NCBI GenBank assembly: GCA_040757575.1 | Contig: JBFLXA010000006.1 | Coordinates: 1 to 64,000, forward strand | DNA: 64,000 nt | Direction of reading: 5' to 3' | Origin: PFJX01 sp040757575 | GTDB lineage: Bacteria > Pseudomonadota > Gammaproteobacteria > Burkholderiales > Thiobacillaceae | Shown here: positions 7,795 through 16,820 of the stretch, one piece after another | Layout of the letters: each line of letters starts with the position of its first letter | How positions within the stretch are numbered: the first letter of the stretch is position 1 | Position numbers and translations under genes: made by a program | Notes under the pieces: generated by a model | The model's database searches: none | What the model was told of the DNA's origin: nothing | Seen by the model: the letters and a program-made list of their open reading frames with translations, nothing else

Positions 7795-9072
7795 TTAGCC
7801 CAGGGTGTCTGCCCAGATGTTCTCGAACCAGGCCAGGTTGTACTGGAAGTTGAGTTCGTCACTGTCTGCATCCGCGCCGCCGCCGGGTTGGCGCACGTAG
7901 ACGTCCTGACCTGGGTTGTAGCGCATCACCACTGCGATGGGCCCGGCGGTATGGTCCGTGGTGGCCGAATAACTCGTGCTGCCGATCACCGGCAGGGGGT
8001 CCGGCTGACGGCCGTTGAGCAACTCGATGATGGCTGATGCGGCGATCTTGCCCTGATTGTTGGATACGTGGGCAGACTTGGGCATGTTGGAAAGCACCGA
8101 GTCGCCAATGACGTGGATGTTCGGGACGGATTTCGACTCGTAGGTGGCGAAATTGATGGGGCACCAGCGCTTGGCGCTGTCTGTGCGCACGCCTGCGATC
8201 TCGCAGATCTTGCCCGCCCGCTGCATGGGCACCACGTTCATCACGTCCGCTTTCACCGAATCCCAGTCGCTGCTTACCGTCATGGTGCTGGGATCGATGT
8301 GGTTCACCAGGTTGTTGGGGCGGTGCTCGATCATCCCCGGGTAGAACTTCTTGAATGCCTTCTTGAACATGGGCCCCTTGGACACCACGTCCAGGTGACC
8401 GTCCAGCATGATGATCTTGGACTTGGGCTTATGTTGCTTGAAGTAATGGGCCACCATGCAGGCGCGTTCGTAGGGGCCGGAGACGCATCGGCCCGGGGGC
8501 GGAGGGCTGGCGATGACGAAGACCCCCCCATCCGGCATGGCTTCCAGTTGCTTCTTCAGCAACAGGGTTTCTTCCCCGGCCTTGAAGGCGTGCATCACCT
8601 TCTTGTCCTTTGCCGCTTCCGCATAGCCTTCGATGTTGCCGCTCATGAATTCCACCCCGGGGGCCAGGACCAGGCGGTCATAGGCGTAGGTGTCGCCCCG
8701 CTGGGTGCGCACGATGCGCTTTTCCCCGTCCACGCCCACCACGCTGTCCTGTACCTGCTTGACGCCATATTGGGTGAGTTTGTATTCCTTGCTCAGTTCG
8801 GACATGTCCCGCAGGCCCCCCAGGACCCAGTTGGACATGGGGCAGGACACCAGTTTCGTGCTGGGATCGATGAGGGTCACCTCGATGCTCGGGTCCCAGA
8901 TGCGCAGGTATTTTGCACAGGTGGCCCCGCCATAACCCGCCCCAACCACCACGACTTTCGGTGCGTTCATGCGGGGTTTTGCCAGGGCGGCACCCGGAAC
9001 CATGAGTCCGGACAGCGAGGTGGTCAGACCGGCACCGGCCAGCTTCAAGAAGTCTCGACGAGGCATGTTCAT
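7795..9072 (-). CDS. fccB: Flavocytochrome c sulfide dehydrogenase, FAD subunit (FccB/SoxF)
   Basis: 425 residues. It oxidises sulfide (or SoxY-bound sulfur) in the periplasm and passes electrons to the cytochrome subunit. A twin-arginine signal MPRRDFLKLAGAG is followed by a Rossmann FAD motif VVVGAGYGGATCAKYLR. The redox-active cysteines are likely those in VSCPMSNWV and KRWCPINFA, which match the disulfide pair of the family. GDSV and the SAHVSNNQGKIAA stretch form the second dinucleotide-like region, and the C-terminal FCSD domain ends at ENIWADTLG. The start overlaps the fccA stop by 4 bp, indicating translational coupling. Confidence 0.92.
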   Translation of the reverse strand: MNMPRRDFLKLAGAGLTTSLSGLMVPGAALAKPRMNAPKVVVVGAGYGGATCAKYLRIWDPSIEVTLIDPSTKLVSCPMSNWVLGGLRDMSELSKEYKLTQYGVKQVQDSVVGVDGEKRIVRTQRGDTYAYDRLVLAPGVEFMSGNIEGYAEAAKDKKVMHAFKAGEETLLLKKQLEAMPDGGVFVIASPPPPGRCVSGPYERACMVAHYFKQHKPKSKIIMLDGHLDVVSKGPMFKKAFKKFYPGMIEHRPNNLVNHIDPSTMTVSSDWDSVKADVMNVVPMQRAGKICEIAGVRTDSAKRWCPINFATYESKSVPNIHVIGDSVLSNMPKSAHVSNNQGKIAASAIIELLNGRQPDPLPVIGSTSYSATTDHTAGPIAVVMRYNPGQDVYVRQPGGGADADSDELNFQYNLAWFENIWADTLG

Positions 9073-9455
9073 TTTTGCGCTCCCTGGGTCTGGGCCAGAT
9101 TGATCTGCATGGAAGAAAATAGGGCGGCGATGGCTTCGTATTCTTCTTCCGTGTAGCCCATGGCATAGCGCTGCATGACCGTGGACTGGCGTTCTCCGGT
9201 GCGGAACTGCCTCATGGCATTCACCAGGTAAGCCTTGTCCTGGCCGGCCAGGGCAGGAATGGCGGCTTGGCTCATGCCGTTGGGACCATGGCAGTTGTAG
9301 CAGGTGGCTGCCAGGGTGCGATGCCTGCTATCGCACACACTGGCGGGAAAAGTGCCATTGGTGAGTTGGCAGGTGGTGTCCGCCAGGACAGGCTGCGCCA
9401 GACTTGCGCCTAGAGTTAGGAAGAGCGTGGTGCTTAATATGTGCTTCGCGTGCAT
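9069..9455 (-). CDS. fccA: Monoheme cytochrome c subunit of flavocytochrome c (FccA-like)
   Basis: 128 residues from ATG 9455, with GGAGG 7 bases upstream and a Sec signal MHAKHILSTTLFLTLGASLA (a longer in-frame start would spoil the signal peptide). A single heme-c site CYNCH is followed by the distal Met region, probably VMQRYAMGY. It belongs to the class I cytochrome c type and is the electron acceptor for FccB in the periplasm. Many FccA proteins are diheme; this one carries one heme, as in SoxE/small FccA types. It is the first gene of the fccA-fccB block. Confidence 0.85.
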   Translation of the reverse strand: MHAKHILSTTLFLTLGASLAQPVLADTTCQLTNGTFPASVCDSRHRTLAATCYNCHGPNGMSQAAIPALAGQDKAYLVNAMRQFRTGERQSTVMQRYAMGYTEEEYEAIAALFSSMQINLAQTQGAQK

Positions 9456-9835
9456 GGGAGTGCCTCCATCTTTCTGCGTGGATAAACAACGTTGACCCAG
9501 CACAGATGGCAGGGCCATCTGGCTGAAGTTAGGTTTCGGCGTTACGCCGAGGGATCAGCGGGGTAGGTCGTGTCCCGAAGGGTGACGACCGGGGCCGACG
9601 CCCATGCCGGAACGGCGGCGTCTGTCGAGCCAGGGTGGGCGTGATGCCCGAGCGAGGGATTTGTTATGCATCATGGTCTCCATCCATCCATATTGTTTTG
9701 AAGCAGCAGTCATTAAAACTACTAAAGGATGTGAGTATCTTTATACCATGAGTTCTGTATATCAGTACGTACTAATATTGATTCTTTAGAGGTAAACCGG
9801 AATGCCTAAGGGTTTTTATGTAATGTGACAGGCAA
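9456..9835. other. Long non-coding leader/intergenic region upstream of fccA with several hairpins
   Basis: No convincing gene. On the transcribed (minus) strand ahead of fccA there are perfect or near-perfect hairpins at 9503-9521 (CAGATGGC/GCCATCTG), 9536-9550 (TCGGCG/CGCCGA), and 9566-9590 (GGTCGT...ACGACC with a UUCG-type loop). The part from about 9700 to 9835 is AT-rich and probably holds the promoter. A short open frame at 9604-9789 has no recognisable features and is not called. Confidence 0.45.
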
Positions 9836-9861
9836 TAAAAAAAGGCGCCCTTAGGCGCCTT
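9836..9861 (-). terminator. Rho-independent terminator of efp
   Basis: On the minus strand: AAGGCGCC-TAAG-GGCGCC followed by a T-rich run (the A run 9837-9843 on the plus strand). It starts 18 bases after the efp stop and ends the earP-efp transcript. Confidence 0.85.
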
Positions 9862-9879
9862 CTGTGGGGTGGAACCGGC

Positions 9880-10440
9880 TTACTTGACGCGGTTCTTGTA
9901 TTCGTTGGTGGCGGTGTCGATCTCGATCTTGTCGCCGATTTCCACGAAGGCCGGAACCTGCACTTCGTGGCCGGTGGGCTTGATGCGGCAGGGCTTCATG
10001 ACCTTGCCGGAAGTGTCGCCCTTGACGGCGGGTTCGGTGTATTCCACCTCGCGCACCACGGTGGTGGGCATGTTCACGGAGATGGCCTTGCCATCGTAGA
10101 ACACCACTTCCATGGGCATGGCGTCTTCCAGGTAGGGCAGGGCGGCCGCCATGTTGTCGGCTTCCACTTCGTACTGGTTGTAGTCGGCATCCATGAACAC
10201 GTACATGGGGTCGGCGAAGTAGGAGTAGGTGCAGTCCTTGCGCTCCAGGGTCACGGTGTCGAACTTCTCGTCGGCCTTGTACACGGTTTCAGAGGCGGCG
10301 CCGGTGAGCAGGTTCTTCAGCTTCATCTTCACCACGGAGGCGTTGCGGCCGGATTTGGAAAATTCGGCCTTCTGCACCACGAGGGGGTCTTTGCCCACCA
10401 TGATCACGTTGCCGGCGCGGAGTTCTTGAGCGATCTTCAT
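9880..10440 (-). CDS. efp: Translation elongation factor P (Arg32 type)
   Basis: 186 residues, the full family length with three beta-barrel domains. It binds between P and E sites and rescues ribosomes stalled on polyproline stretches. The modified loop reads KSGRNAS with arginine at position 32, the residue rhamnosylated by EarP rather than the lysine modified by EpmA. The start MKIAQELRAGNVIM at 10440 is chosen because it matches the family N-terminus; the longer frame upstream is earP antisense. It lies 38 bp downstream of earP in one operon and is closed by a terminator. Confidence 0.97.
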   Translation of the reverse strand: MKIAQELRAGNVIMVGKDPLVVQKAEFSKSGRNASVVKMKLKNLLTGAASETVYKADEKFDTVTLERKDCTYSYFADPMYVFMDADYNQYEVEADNMAAALPYLEDAMPMEVVFYDGKAISVNMPTTVVREVEYTEPAVKGDTSGKVMKPCRIKPTGHEVQVPAFVEIGDKIEIDTATNEYKNRVK

Positions 10441-10478
10441 CGGGAGTGTCCTGCAAGGGGTTCGAAAAGCCCGACATT

Positions 10479-11621
10479 CTAGCGGGTTTTCATGATTTTT
10501 TCGCAAAAAATCATCAGCTTGGATGCAATATCCGGGACGGCCGCAAGCTGCCTGTCCCAGGCCTTGGCATGGGCTTGCAGGGCCGGCTGGTGAGCAAGAT
10601 AGCGGGGCCAGGCAGCAGTCATGTCCGCTTCCGCATTCCAGGCCTGCCACAGGGTGCGGGTGGTGTCGGCAGTATCTGGGTCCAGGGTGGCGCAATACCG
10701 GTCAAGAAAGGCTTCCAACTTGGCGAAGTGGGCCCCTTCGGCCTGTCTGTAGGCCTGCCAGACCATGGGCCGGGCGGCGTACTGGGCCCGCAGGAAAGAG
10801 TCCTCCCCCCGCACGAAATTCAGGTCGCAGGCCCAGAGCAGCCGGTCGTAGGTGTCCTGGTCCAGCATGGGCAGGACATGGACCTTCAGGGCTCCTTGGC
10901 GGGCGGAGGTGCCAGGGCCCAGTTCGGGAACAGCGAGCGCCCGGGCGATCTGGGGCAGAGCTTTGCCTTCGGGTGCCAGCAGACGGACCGGGATGGGGCT
11001 AGCTGCAAGGGTTTCCAGCCAGCCCGGCAGGGCTGCGTTTTCATAGCTGAACAGGGAAATGCGAAGTTCCTTGTCTTGCCGGGGTGGCAGCTTCTGGTTA
11101 CGCCAGAAGTCGTCCTGGTCTGCCTGGCTGGCCTGGAAAGGGTTCCGGGTCGGGCTGAGCCAGTTTTCCCGGGTGAGGCCGCCGGTCTGGGGGCTGAAGC
11201 CTGGAACATAAAAGTACTTGACCAGGGGCAGGCGGGGGTGGGGCGAAGGCAGGCCGTGGACGCCGTCCGCCCAGGTCTCGGCAGTCAGGTATTCCAGGTT
11301 CAGCCACACCGGCGGCGGGGATTGCACGGCCATGGCCTGGATGAAGGACTCTGGCAGGTTGCAGGCCAGGGCCTCGATGACCACTTCACCTGGGGAGAAG
11401 GCCGGCAGGGGATCGGTCCAGTGGCGTATCTCCACCCCCGCCAGGGTCTGGATAGCGCGGGTGGGGTCAACCTCGGGGCGGATTTGGTGGAAGGCAGCCA
11501 GATCGTCCACCCACAGGCGCACGGAAACCCGGTGCTCATCGGCCAACTGCCGGGCCAGCCGCCAGGTGACGCCGATGTCACCGAAGTTGTCGATGACCGT
11601 GCAGAAGATGTCCCAGGTCAC
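10479..11621 (-). CDS. earP: EF-P arginine rhamnosyltransferase EarP
   Basis: 380 residues; a cytosolic GT-B inverting glycosyltransferase that moves rhamnose from dTDP-L-rhamnose to EF-P Arg32. The N-terminal VIDNFGDIGVTWRLARQLA holds the conserved acidic pair (Asp11, Asp15) and the FGDIG loop. The donor-binding segment near the C-terminus reads FVRGEDSFLRAQYAARP, the EarP signature. Translation seems to start at GTG 11621. It sits between the nitronate monooxygenase gene (31 bp upstream) and efp (38 bp downstream); the efp neighbourhood and Arg32 support the call. Confidence 0.95.
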   Translation of the reverse strand: MTWDIFCTVIDNFGDIGVTWRLARQLADEHRVSVRLWVDDLAAFHQIRPEVDPTRAIQTLAGVEIRHWTDPLPAFSPGEVVIEALACNLPESFIQAMAVQSPPPVWLNLEYLTAETWADGVHGLPSPHPRLPLVKYFYVPGFSPQTGGLTRENWLSPTRNPFQASQADQDDFWRNQKLPPRQDKELRISLFSYENAALPGWLETLAASPIPVRLLAPEGKALPQIARALAVPELGPGTSARQGALKVHVLPMLDQDTYDRLLWACDLNFVRGEDSFLRAQYAARPMVWQAYRQAEGAHFAKLEAFLDRYCATLDPDTADTTRTLWQAWNAEADMTAAWPRYLAHQPALQAHAKAWDRQLAAVPDIASKLMIFCEKIMKTR

Positions 11622-11652
11622 GGGACGGCCCCGCGTTCAGGTGGACGGCCGA

Positions 11653-12900
11653 CTAGTCGGGCAGGACGACTTTGCCGTCCTTGCTGAACTGATAATCCTT
11701 GAACACGTGTTCGGCGGAGAGCACCCGGTAGCTGCCATCGTTCTCTTTGACCGTGGTGTCTTTAAGCTTGTAGGTGTACTGGCCGCAGGTCCAGATGTCG
11801 AAATGCCGCATGTGGGTGCACAGGCAGGTCTTGTCCTTGACGCTGATCTTCTTTTCATCCGGGTGGGCGGCCACTTCCCGGTTGTAGGCGTCGATATACG
11901 CACACTTGCCGTTGGCATCCAGCAGGTAACCGAAAGATTCGCAGTTGGGATGGGTGCCGGCGCCAATGCCCGGGCTGGCCTTGATCATGCGCATGGGGTA
12001 GCCGGTGGGGGAAAGACCGTTCACCTCGATGTCGTCCTCCGTAGCCCGGAAATATTCCTGCTTGACCTCGTCCGGCAGGCCGCACTCGTGGGTGACGGTA
12101 AAACGGGTGGCCACCTGCACTGCGGCGGCCCCCGCTTCCAGGAAGGCCGTGGCGTCGGAACCGGTGAAGATGCCGCCGGCGGGAATCAGGGGAATGTCCA
12201 GGTGTTCTGCTGTCAGCCAGGCCTGGATCTCGGCGACGATGGTGGCCAGATCATACTGGGCCCAGTCCATGCCGAAGCCCAGATGGCCGCCCGCCAGGGG
12301 GCCTTCCACCACCACGTAGTCAGGCAGGCGGTTGGTGCGGCCGTTCTTGCGCAGGAAAAGCTGCAAGGCCCGCAGGGAGGAAACGATGATGCCGAGCTTG
12401 GCATCCCGGAAGCGGGGGTGGTCCTCGATCAGGCCGAAAGAACCCAGGTGCAGGCCCGCCGCCAGGGTGATGCCGTCAATGCCCGCATCCAGAGCGGCAC
12501 TGAGGCGCACCTTGAGGGTTTCCCGGGGGGCATTCATGGTGAGCTTTTCCATGCAATTGATGAAGATCAGCCCACTGCCCTGCTTGGCCTCCATGGTGCG
12601 GCTCACGTGGAGCCGGGTGGCTTCTTCCAGGTGCCCTAGGTCGAACTTGACCCCGGTCTTGTCTGCCAGGTTGGGGACGTTGAATTTGTATTGCTTGAGC
12701 TTGTCCTTCACGAACCGGGTTTCGTAGCGCCGGTCCGATACGGTCGGCACCATGGCATCAGAGATATGGCCCACACCGCCCAGCTTCGCCACCACCAAGG
12801 CCAAGTCGGCAGTGGAGATGTCCACCCCCATCCCACCGGTCATGATAGGGACCAGCTCGTGCTGGCCTAAACGGAGGCGAAAGTCATCCACGCATTTCAT
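11653..12900 (-). CDS. Nitronate monooxygenase family protein (FMN TIM barrel)
   Basis: 415 residues. The FMN-binding TIM-barrel pattern of the 2-nitropropane dioxygenase/nitronate monooxygenase family is clear: PIMTGGMGVDIST at the N-terminus, PLAGGHLGF, LIPAGGIFTGSDA and GAAAVQVATRFTVTHEC for the phosphate-binding end. It is longer than class I enzymes because of a C-terminal cysteine-bearing extension (CLCTHMRHFDIWTCGQYTY), a feature I associate with a betaproteobacterial subgroup. The substrate is uncertain. Start ATG 12900. It is probably the first gene of an operon with earP and efp. Confidence 0.8.
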   Translation of the reverse strand: MKCVDDFRLRLGQHELVPIMTGGMGVDISTADLALVVAKLGGVGHISDAMVPTVSDRRYETRFVKDKLKQYKFNVPNLADKTGVKFDLGHLEEATRLHVSRTMEAKQGSGLIFINCMEKLTMNAPRETLKVRLSAALDAGIDGITLAAGLHLGSFGLIEDHPRFRDAKLGIIVSSLRALQLFLRKNGRTNRLPDYVVVEGPLAGGHLGFGMDWAQYDLATIVAEIQAWLTAEHLDIPLIPAGGIFTGSDATAFLEAGAAAVQVATRFTVTHECGLPDEVKQEYFRATEDDIEVNGLSPTGYPMRMIKASPGIGAGTHPNCESFGYLLDANGKCAYIDAYNREVAAHPDEKKISVKDKTCLCTHMRHFDIWTCGQYTYKLKDTTVKENDGSYRVLSAEHVFKDYQFSKDGKVVLPD

Positions 12901-13059
12901 ATATTTGGTGCCTTGGGCTGTTATGGGTTCCGGCGCGTCATTCAGTTGCGTTCAGTGCGCGCTGAAAAGATTTAGCAAAATAACTCGCGCATGATACGCG
13001 CGCCCGCCAGCCGGGGGCCAGCTTGAGTATCGGATGGGGCAACGGTATAAGCCTTGACC

Positions 13060-14412
13060 ATGGCCAAGTCGACATCCCTCTACGTCTGCGCCCAGTGTGG
13101 CGGCCAGACCAGCAAATGGCAGGGGCAATGCCCCCACTGCCTGTCCTGGAATACCCTTTCTGAGAGCGTGCAAGAGGCCAAGGGCCGCCGTTTCCAGGCC
13201 CTGGCGGCCAGCGGCGAGGTGGTGCGGCTCAATGCCGTCCAGGCCCGGGAGATCGCCCGGCTGGAAACAGGTCTGACGGAATTCGATCGGGTGCTTGGGG
13301 GGGGCCTGGTGGGGGGCGGGGTGGTGCTCATCGGCGGCGACCCGGGTATCGGCAAGTCCACCCTGCTGCTCCAGGCCCTGGCGGACATCAGCAGCCGGGC
13401 CAAGACTTTGTATGTGAGCGGCGAGGAATCCGCCGACCAGATCGCCTTGCGGGCCCAGCGCCTGGGCCTGAAAGCGGACATTCCCCTGCTCACAGAGATT
13501 CGCCTTGAAGCCATCCTTGGCACCCTCCAGGCAGAAAAACCCCAGGTGGCGGTCATCGATTCGATCCAGACCGTGTACACGGAACAGCTCCAGTCCGCCC
13601 CCGGCAGCGTGGCCCAGGTGCGGGAATGCGCCCAGGAACTCACCCGCCACGCCAAACAGGCGGGCATAACCATCCTGCTGGTGGGGCATGTCACCAAGGA
13701 AGGCACCCTGGCCGGCCCCCGGGTGCTGGAGCACATCGTCGACACCGTGCTGTATTTCGAGGGGGACACCGGTTCCAGCTTCCGCCTAATCCGCGCCTTC
13801 AAGAACCGCTTCGGGGCGGTGAACGAGCTGGGGGTGTTCGCCATGACCGACAAGGGCCTGAAGGGGGTGGCCAACCCCTCCGCCCTGTTCCTGAACCGGG
13901 ACGAACGGGAAGCCCCGGGCTCCTGCGTGGTGGTGGCCCAGGAGGGTACCCGGCCCCTGCTGGTGGAAATCCAGGCCCTGCTGGACACGGCCCACGGCGG
14001 CAACCCCCGCCGCCTGACCGTGGGCCTGGACGGCAACCGGCTGGCCATGCTGCTGGCGGTGCTGCATCGCCATGGCGGCATTCCCTGCTACGACCAGGAC
14101 GTGTTCGTGAACGCCGTGGGCGGGGTGAAGATCACCGAGCCGGCGGCAGACCTGGCCGTGGCCCTGGCGGTGGTGTCCTCCCTGCGCACCAAACCCATTC
14201 CCCACAAGTGGGCGGTCTTTGGCGAAGTGGGGCTGGCGGGGGAAATCCGGCCCGTGCAACGGGGTCAGGAACGGTTGAAGGAGGCCGCCAAGCTGGGTTT
14301 TACCCAGGCCCTGTGCCCCAAGGCCAACCTGCCCAAGGGCAAGATCCCGGGCATGGAGGTTAAAGGCGTGGTCAGCCTGGCCGAAGCCCTGGATTTCTTC
14401 CGCAGCCTTTAG
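13060..14412 (+). CDS. radA: DNA repair protein RadA/Sms
   Basis: 450 residues; a DnaB-type branch-migration helicase acting in homologous recombination and fork repair. In order: an N-terminal zinc finger CAQC...CPHC (residues about 10-27), a RecA-like ATPase with Walker A GGDPGIGKST, the RadA-specific KNRFG motif (FKNRFGAVNELGVF), and a C-terminal Lon-protease-like domain that lacks a protease serine dyad context. I chose ATG 13060; an in-frame TTG six bases earlier is possible. A short stem (GAGCC/GGCTC, about 14413-14427) follows the stop. Confidence 0.97.
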   Translation: MAKSTSLYVCAQCGGQTSKWQGQCPHCLSWNTLSESVQEAKGRRFQALAASGEVVRLNAVQAREIARLETGLTEFDRVLGGGLVGGGVVLIGGDPGIGKSTLLLQALADISSRAKTLYVSGEESADQIALRAQRLGLKADIPLLTEIRLEAILGTLQAEKPQVAVIDSIQTVYTEQLQSAPGSVAQVRECAQELTRHAKQAGITILLVGHVTKEGTLAGPRVLEHIVDTVLYFEGDTGSSFRLIRAFKNRFGAVNELGVFAMTDKGLKGVANPSALFLNRDEREAPGSCVVVAQEGTRPLLVEIQALLDTAHGGNPRRLTVGLDGNRLAMLLAVLHRHGGIPCYDQDVFVNAVGGVKITEPAADLAVALAVVSSLRTKPIPHKWAVFGEVGLAGEIRPVQRGQERLKEAAKLGFTQALCPKANLPKGKIPGMEVKGVVSLAEALDFFRSL

Positions 14413-14574
14413 GAGCCTTGCGGCTCTTGCCCGTATTCCGAGCAAGGCACTCTCGTCAGCACTTGTCCCGACATGGGTATATAAGTAACGGCTAACACTT
14501 GAATATTTAAGATCAACATATCCTGATAGATAATGCGACCGTGCCAAACGGATTAAGTCATTGAGGAGAAGAGC

Positions 14575-15123
14575 ATGGTCAAGTTGCTAGGCGGCGTAGT
14601 CCTTGGGTTGTTGATCGCCGTGGGTGTGGCGTTCAGCATGATGGACAAGCTGATGTTCAAGGAAACCCCTAGCCCCTACGGCATGGAAGAGACCATCGCC
14701 CGCATCCAGCACAACATCCAGAACACCGGCAATGGCTGGGCCCTGTCGGGTCTGCGCAATGCAGCCAAAGCAGTACAGAACGACGGCGGCAACGTGCTGC
14801 CGGTGATGATGATCGAGGCGTGCAGCACCAAATACTCCAAACCCATCCTCAAGGAGGACACGGTGCGCTTCCTGTCCATACTCATGCCCTGCAAGATCAG
14901 CGTCTACAAGAAGCAGGACGGCAAGGTATACATCGGCACCATGAACGCCGGTCTCATGGGCCGTATGTTCGGCCCCTTGGTGGGTGACGTTATGGCCCAG
15001 GTGGCGGAGGACCAGAAGAAATTCCTGGTGTTCGATCCCAACACGCCCGCGCCCCAGATGATCCTGCCCAGCGCCCCGGCGGCCGGTGCCCAGGGCGGCG
15101 GCGGTGGCGGCGGCGGTTGCTGA
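14575..15123 (+). CDS. DUF302-type membrane-anchored protein with poly-Gly-Cys tail
   Basis: 182 residues. An N-terminal membrane segment (VKLLGGVVLGLLIAVGVAF) precedes a DUF302-like domain: EETIARIQHNIQNTGNGWA, then IEACSTKYSKPILKED, then LMPCKISVYKKQDGKVYIG. The protein ends in an octaglycine run followed by a final cysteine. GAGGAGAAG gives a strong ribosome binding site. It lies 36 bp upstream of the octaheme cytochrome gene on the same strand. DUF302 proteins recur near sulfur-oxidation and redox genes, but the molecular role is unknown. Confidence 0.75.
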   Translation: MVKLLGGVVLGLLIAVGVAFSMMDKLMFKETPSPYGMEETIARIQHNIQNTGNGWALSGLRNAAKAVQNDGGNVLPVMMIEACSTKYSKPILKEDTVRFLSILMPCKISVYKKQDGKVYIGTMNAGLMGRMFGPLVGDVMAQVAEDQKKFLVFDPNTPAPQMILPSAPAAGAQGGGGGGGGC

Positions 15124-15159
15124 ACCGCATGTCCACGAATCGCTGAACGGGAGACACCC

Positions 15160-16803
15160 ATGATCCATTTCCTGCGCGGCGCCCTGTTGGCGTCCCTGAC
15201 CTCGATGCTCCTGGCCCTGCCGGCCGGGGCCTCCTCCGATCCTCAGCCCGCGCCGGCCGGCGAGGCTGCCAAGAGGACTTCTTCCTCCACGGCGGACCAC
15301 GGCCGTTTCACGGCACTGCAGCAGAACTTCAAGTCCGGTCCCGATGTCACCCGGGCCTGCCTCACCTGCCACACCGAGGCGGCCAAGCAGGTGCACAAGA
15401 GCAAGCACTGGACCTGGGAATTCCTCAACCCCGCCACGAACCAGCGCCTGGGCAAGAAGCACGTCATCAACAACTTCTGCACCGCCGTGCCCTCCAACTA
15501 CGAGTTCTGCACCGCCTGCCACGTGGGCTATGGCTGGAAGGACCAGCACTTCGACTTCGCTGCCCAGGAGAACGTGGACTGCCTGGTGTGCCACGACACC
15601 ACCGGTACCTACCGCAAGATTCCTGGCCTGGCGGGCCACCCCACCTACAAGGACATGGAGTTCCCGCCGAAGTCCGGCAAGATGGTGAAGGCCCCGGACC
15701 TGGGGAACGTGGCCCGCAATGTGGGCAAGACCGGCCGGCAGAACTGCGGCGCCTGCCACTTCTACGGCGGCGGTGGCGACGCGGTGAAGCATGGCGACCT
15801 GGACAGTTCACTCAGGAATCCGGGGCGCTACCTGGACGTGCACATGGATAAGGACGGCCTCAATTTCAGCTGCGGCGAATGCCACAAGACCACGGGCCAC
15901 GATGTGCCCGGCGGCCGCTACGCGGTGACGGTGCTGGAAAAGGACGGCGCCCACATGCGCGGCAAGAAGGACGCCAACCCCGCTTCCTGCCAGGCCTGCC
16001 ATGGCGGACCCCCCCACAAGGGCCCCAGGGCGGACCGGCTCAACAGCCACACCGCAAAACTGGCCTGCCAGACCTGCCACATCCCCGAGTTCGCACGGGC
16101 CCAGCCCACCAAGATGATGTGGGACTGGTCCACCGCCGGGAAGATGGACAAGGACGGCAAGCCCTTCAAGCTCAAGGATTCCGCCGGCCATGACGCCTAC
16201 GACAGCAAGAAGGGCGACTTCAAGTACGAGTCCAACGTCATCCCCACCTATGTCTGGTTCAACGGCCAGGTGGACTACACCCTGCGGGAAACCAAGCTGG
16301 ACCCTTCCAGGGTCATCGAGATCAACCACTTCAATGGCAGCCCCGATGACGGCAAGTCCAAGATCTGGCCCATCAAGCGCTTTGTCGGCAAGCAGCCCTA
16401 TGACGTGGGCAACAACCAGCTCCTGGTGTTCAACACCTACGGCCAGAACGACACCGCATTCTGGACCAACTTCAACTGGGACAAGGCCATCGAGTTTGGC
16501 ATGAAGGAGATCGGTGCCGAATACAGCGGCAAGTACGCCTTTGTATCCACCGAGATGTCCTGGCCCATCACCCACATGGTGGCCCCCAAGGAAGACGCCC
16601 TGGCCTGCAAGCAATGCCACACCGCCCCGGGCCGCCTGGACCAGGTGCCCGGCATCTACCTGCCTGGCCGCCACGGCAACCCGTTGCTGGATACCGCCGG
16701 CTGGGGCCTGGCGGGCCTCACCCTCCTGGGGGTGCTGGGCCACGGCGCCGGCCGCATCTTCGCCAGCCGCAAGGCCAAGCCCGGTCACGGCCATCACGGA
16801 TAA
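15160..16803 (+). CDS. Octaheme c-type cytochrome, tetrathionate reductase (Otr) family
   Basis: 547 residues, exported (signal peptide to about ASS) with a C-terminal membrane anchor (AGLTLLGVLGHGAGRIF). Eight CXXCH sites sit near residues 67, 117, 141, 196, 238, 277, 303 and 483, the count and spacing of the Otr family, whose Shewanella member reduces tetrathionate, nitrite and hydroxylamine in vitro. The His-rich tail HGHHG ends the protein. Next to a di-heme-type cytochrome b gene, it forms a quinol-linked periplasmic redox module. Direction (reduction or oxidation of a sulfur or nitrogen compound) cannot be told from sequence. Confidence 0.9.
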   Translation: MIHFLRGALLASLTSMLLALPAGASSDPQPAPAGEAAKRTSSSTADHGRFTALQQNFKSGPDVTRACLTCHTEAAKQVHKSKHWTWEFLNPATNQRLGKKHVINNFCTAVPSNYEFCTACHVGYGWKDQHFDFAAQENVDCLVCHDTTGTYRKIPGLAGHPTYKDMEFPPKSGKMVKAPDLGNVARNVGKTGRQNCGACHFYGGGGDAVKHGDLDSSLRNPGRYLDVHMDKDGLNFSCGECHKTTGHDVPGGRYAVTVLEKDGAHMRGKKDANPASCQACHGGPPHKGPRADRLNSHTAKLACQTCHIPEFARAQPTKMMWDWSTAGKMDKDGKPFKLKDSAGHDAYDSKKGDFKYESNVIPTYVWFNGQVDYTLRETKLDPSRVIEINHFNGSPDDGKSKIWPIKRFVGKQPYDVGNNQLLVFNTYGQNDTAFWTNFNWDKAIEFGMKEIGAEYSGKYAFVSTEMSWPITHMVAPKEDALACKQCHTAPGRLDQVPGIYLPGRHGNPLLDTAGWGLAGLTLLGVLGHGAGRIFASRKAKPGHGHHG

Positions 16804-16820
16804 GCAACAGGAGCAGGCAC

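Noticed and set aside
9604..9789. Short open frame in the fccA upstream region
   Set aside because: No ribosome binding site, no conserved motif, and it passes through the hairpin region and AT-rich promoter-like part.
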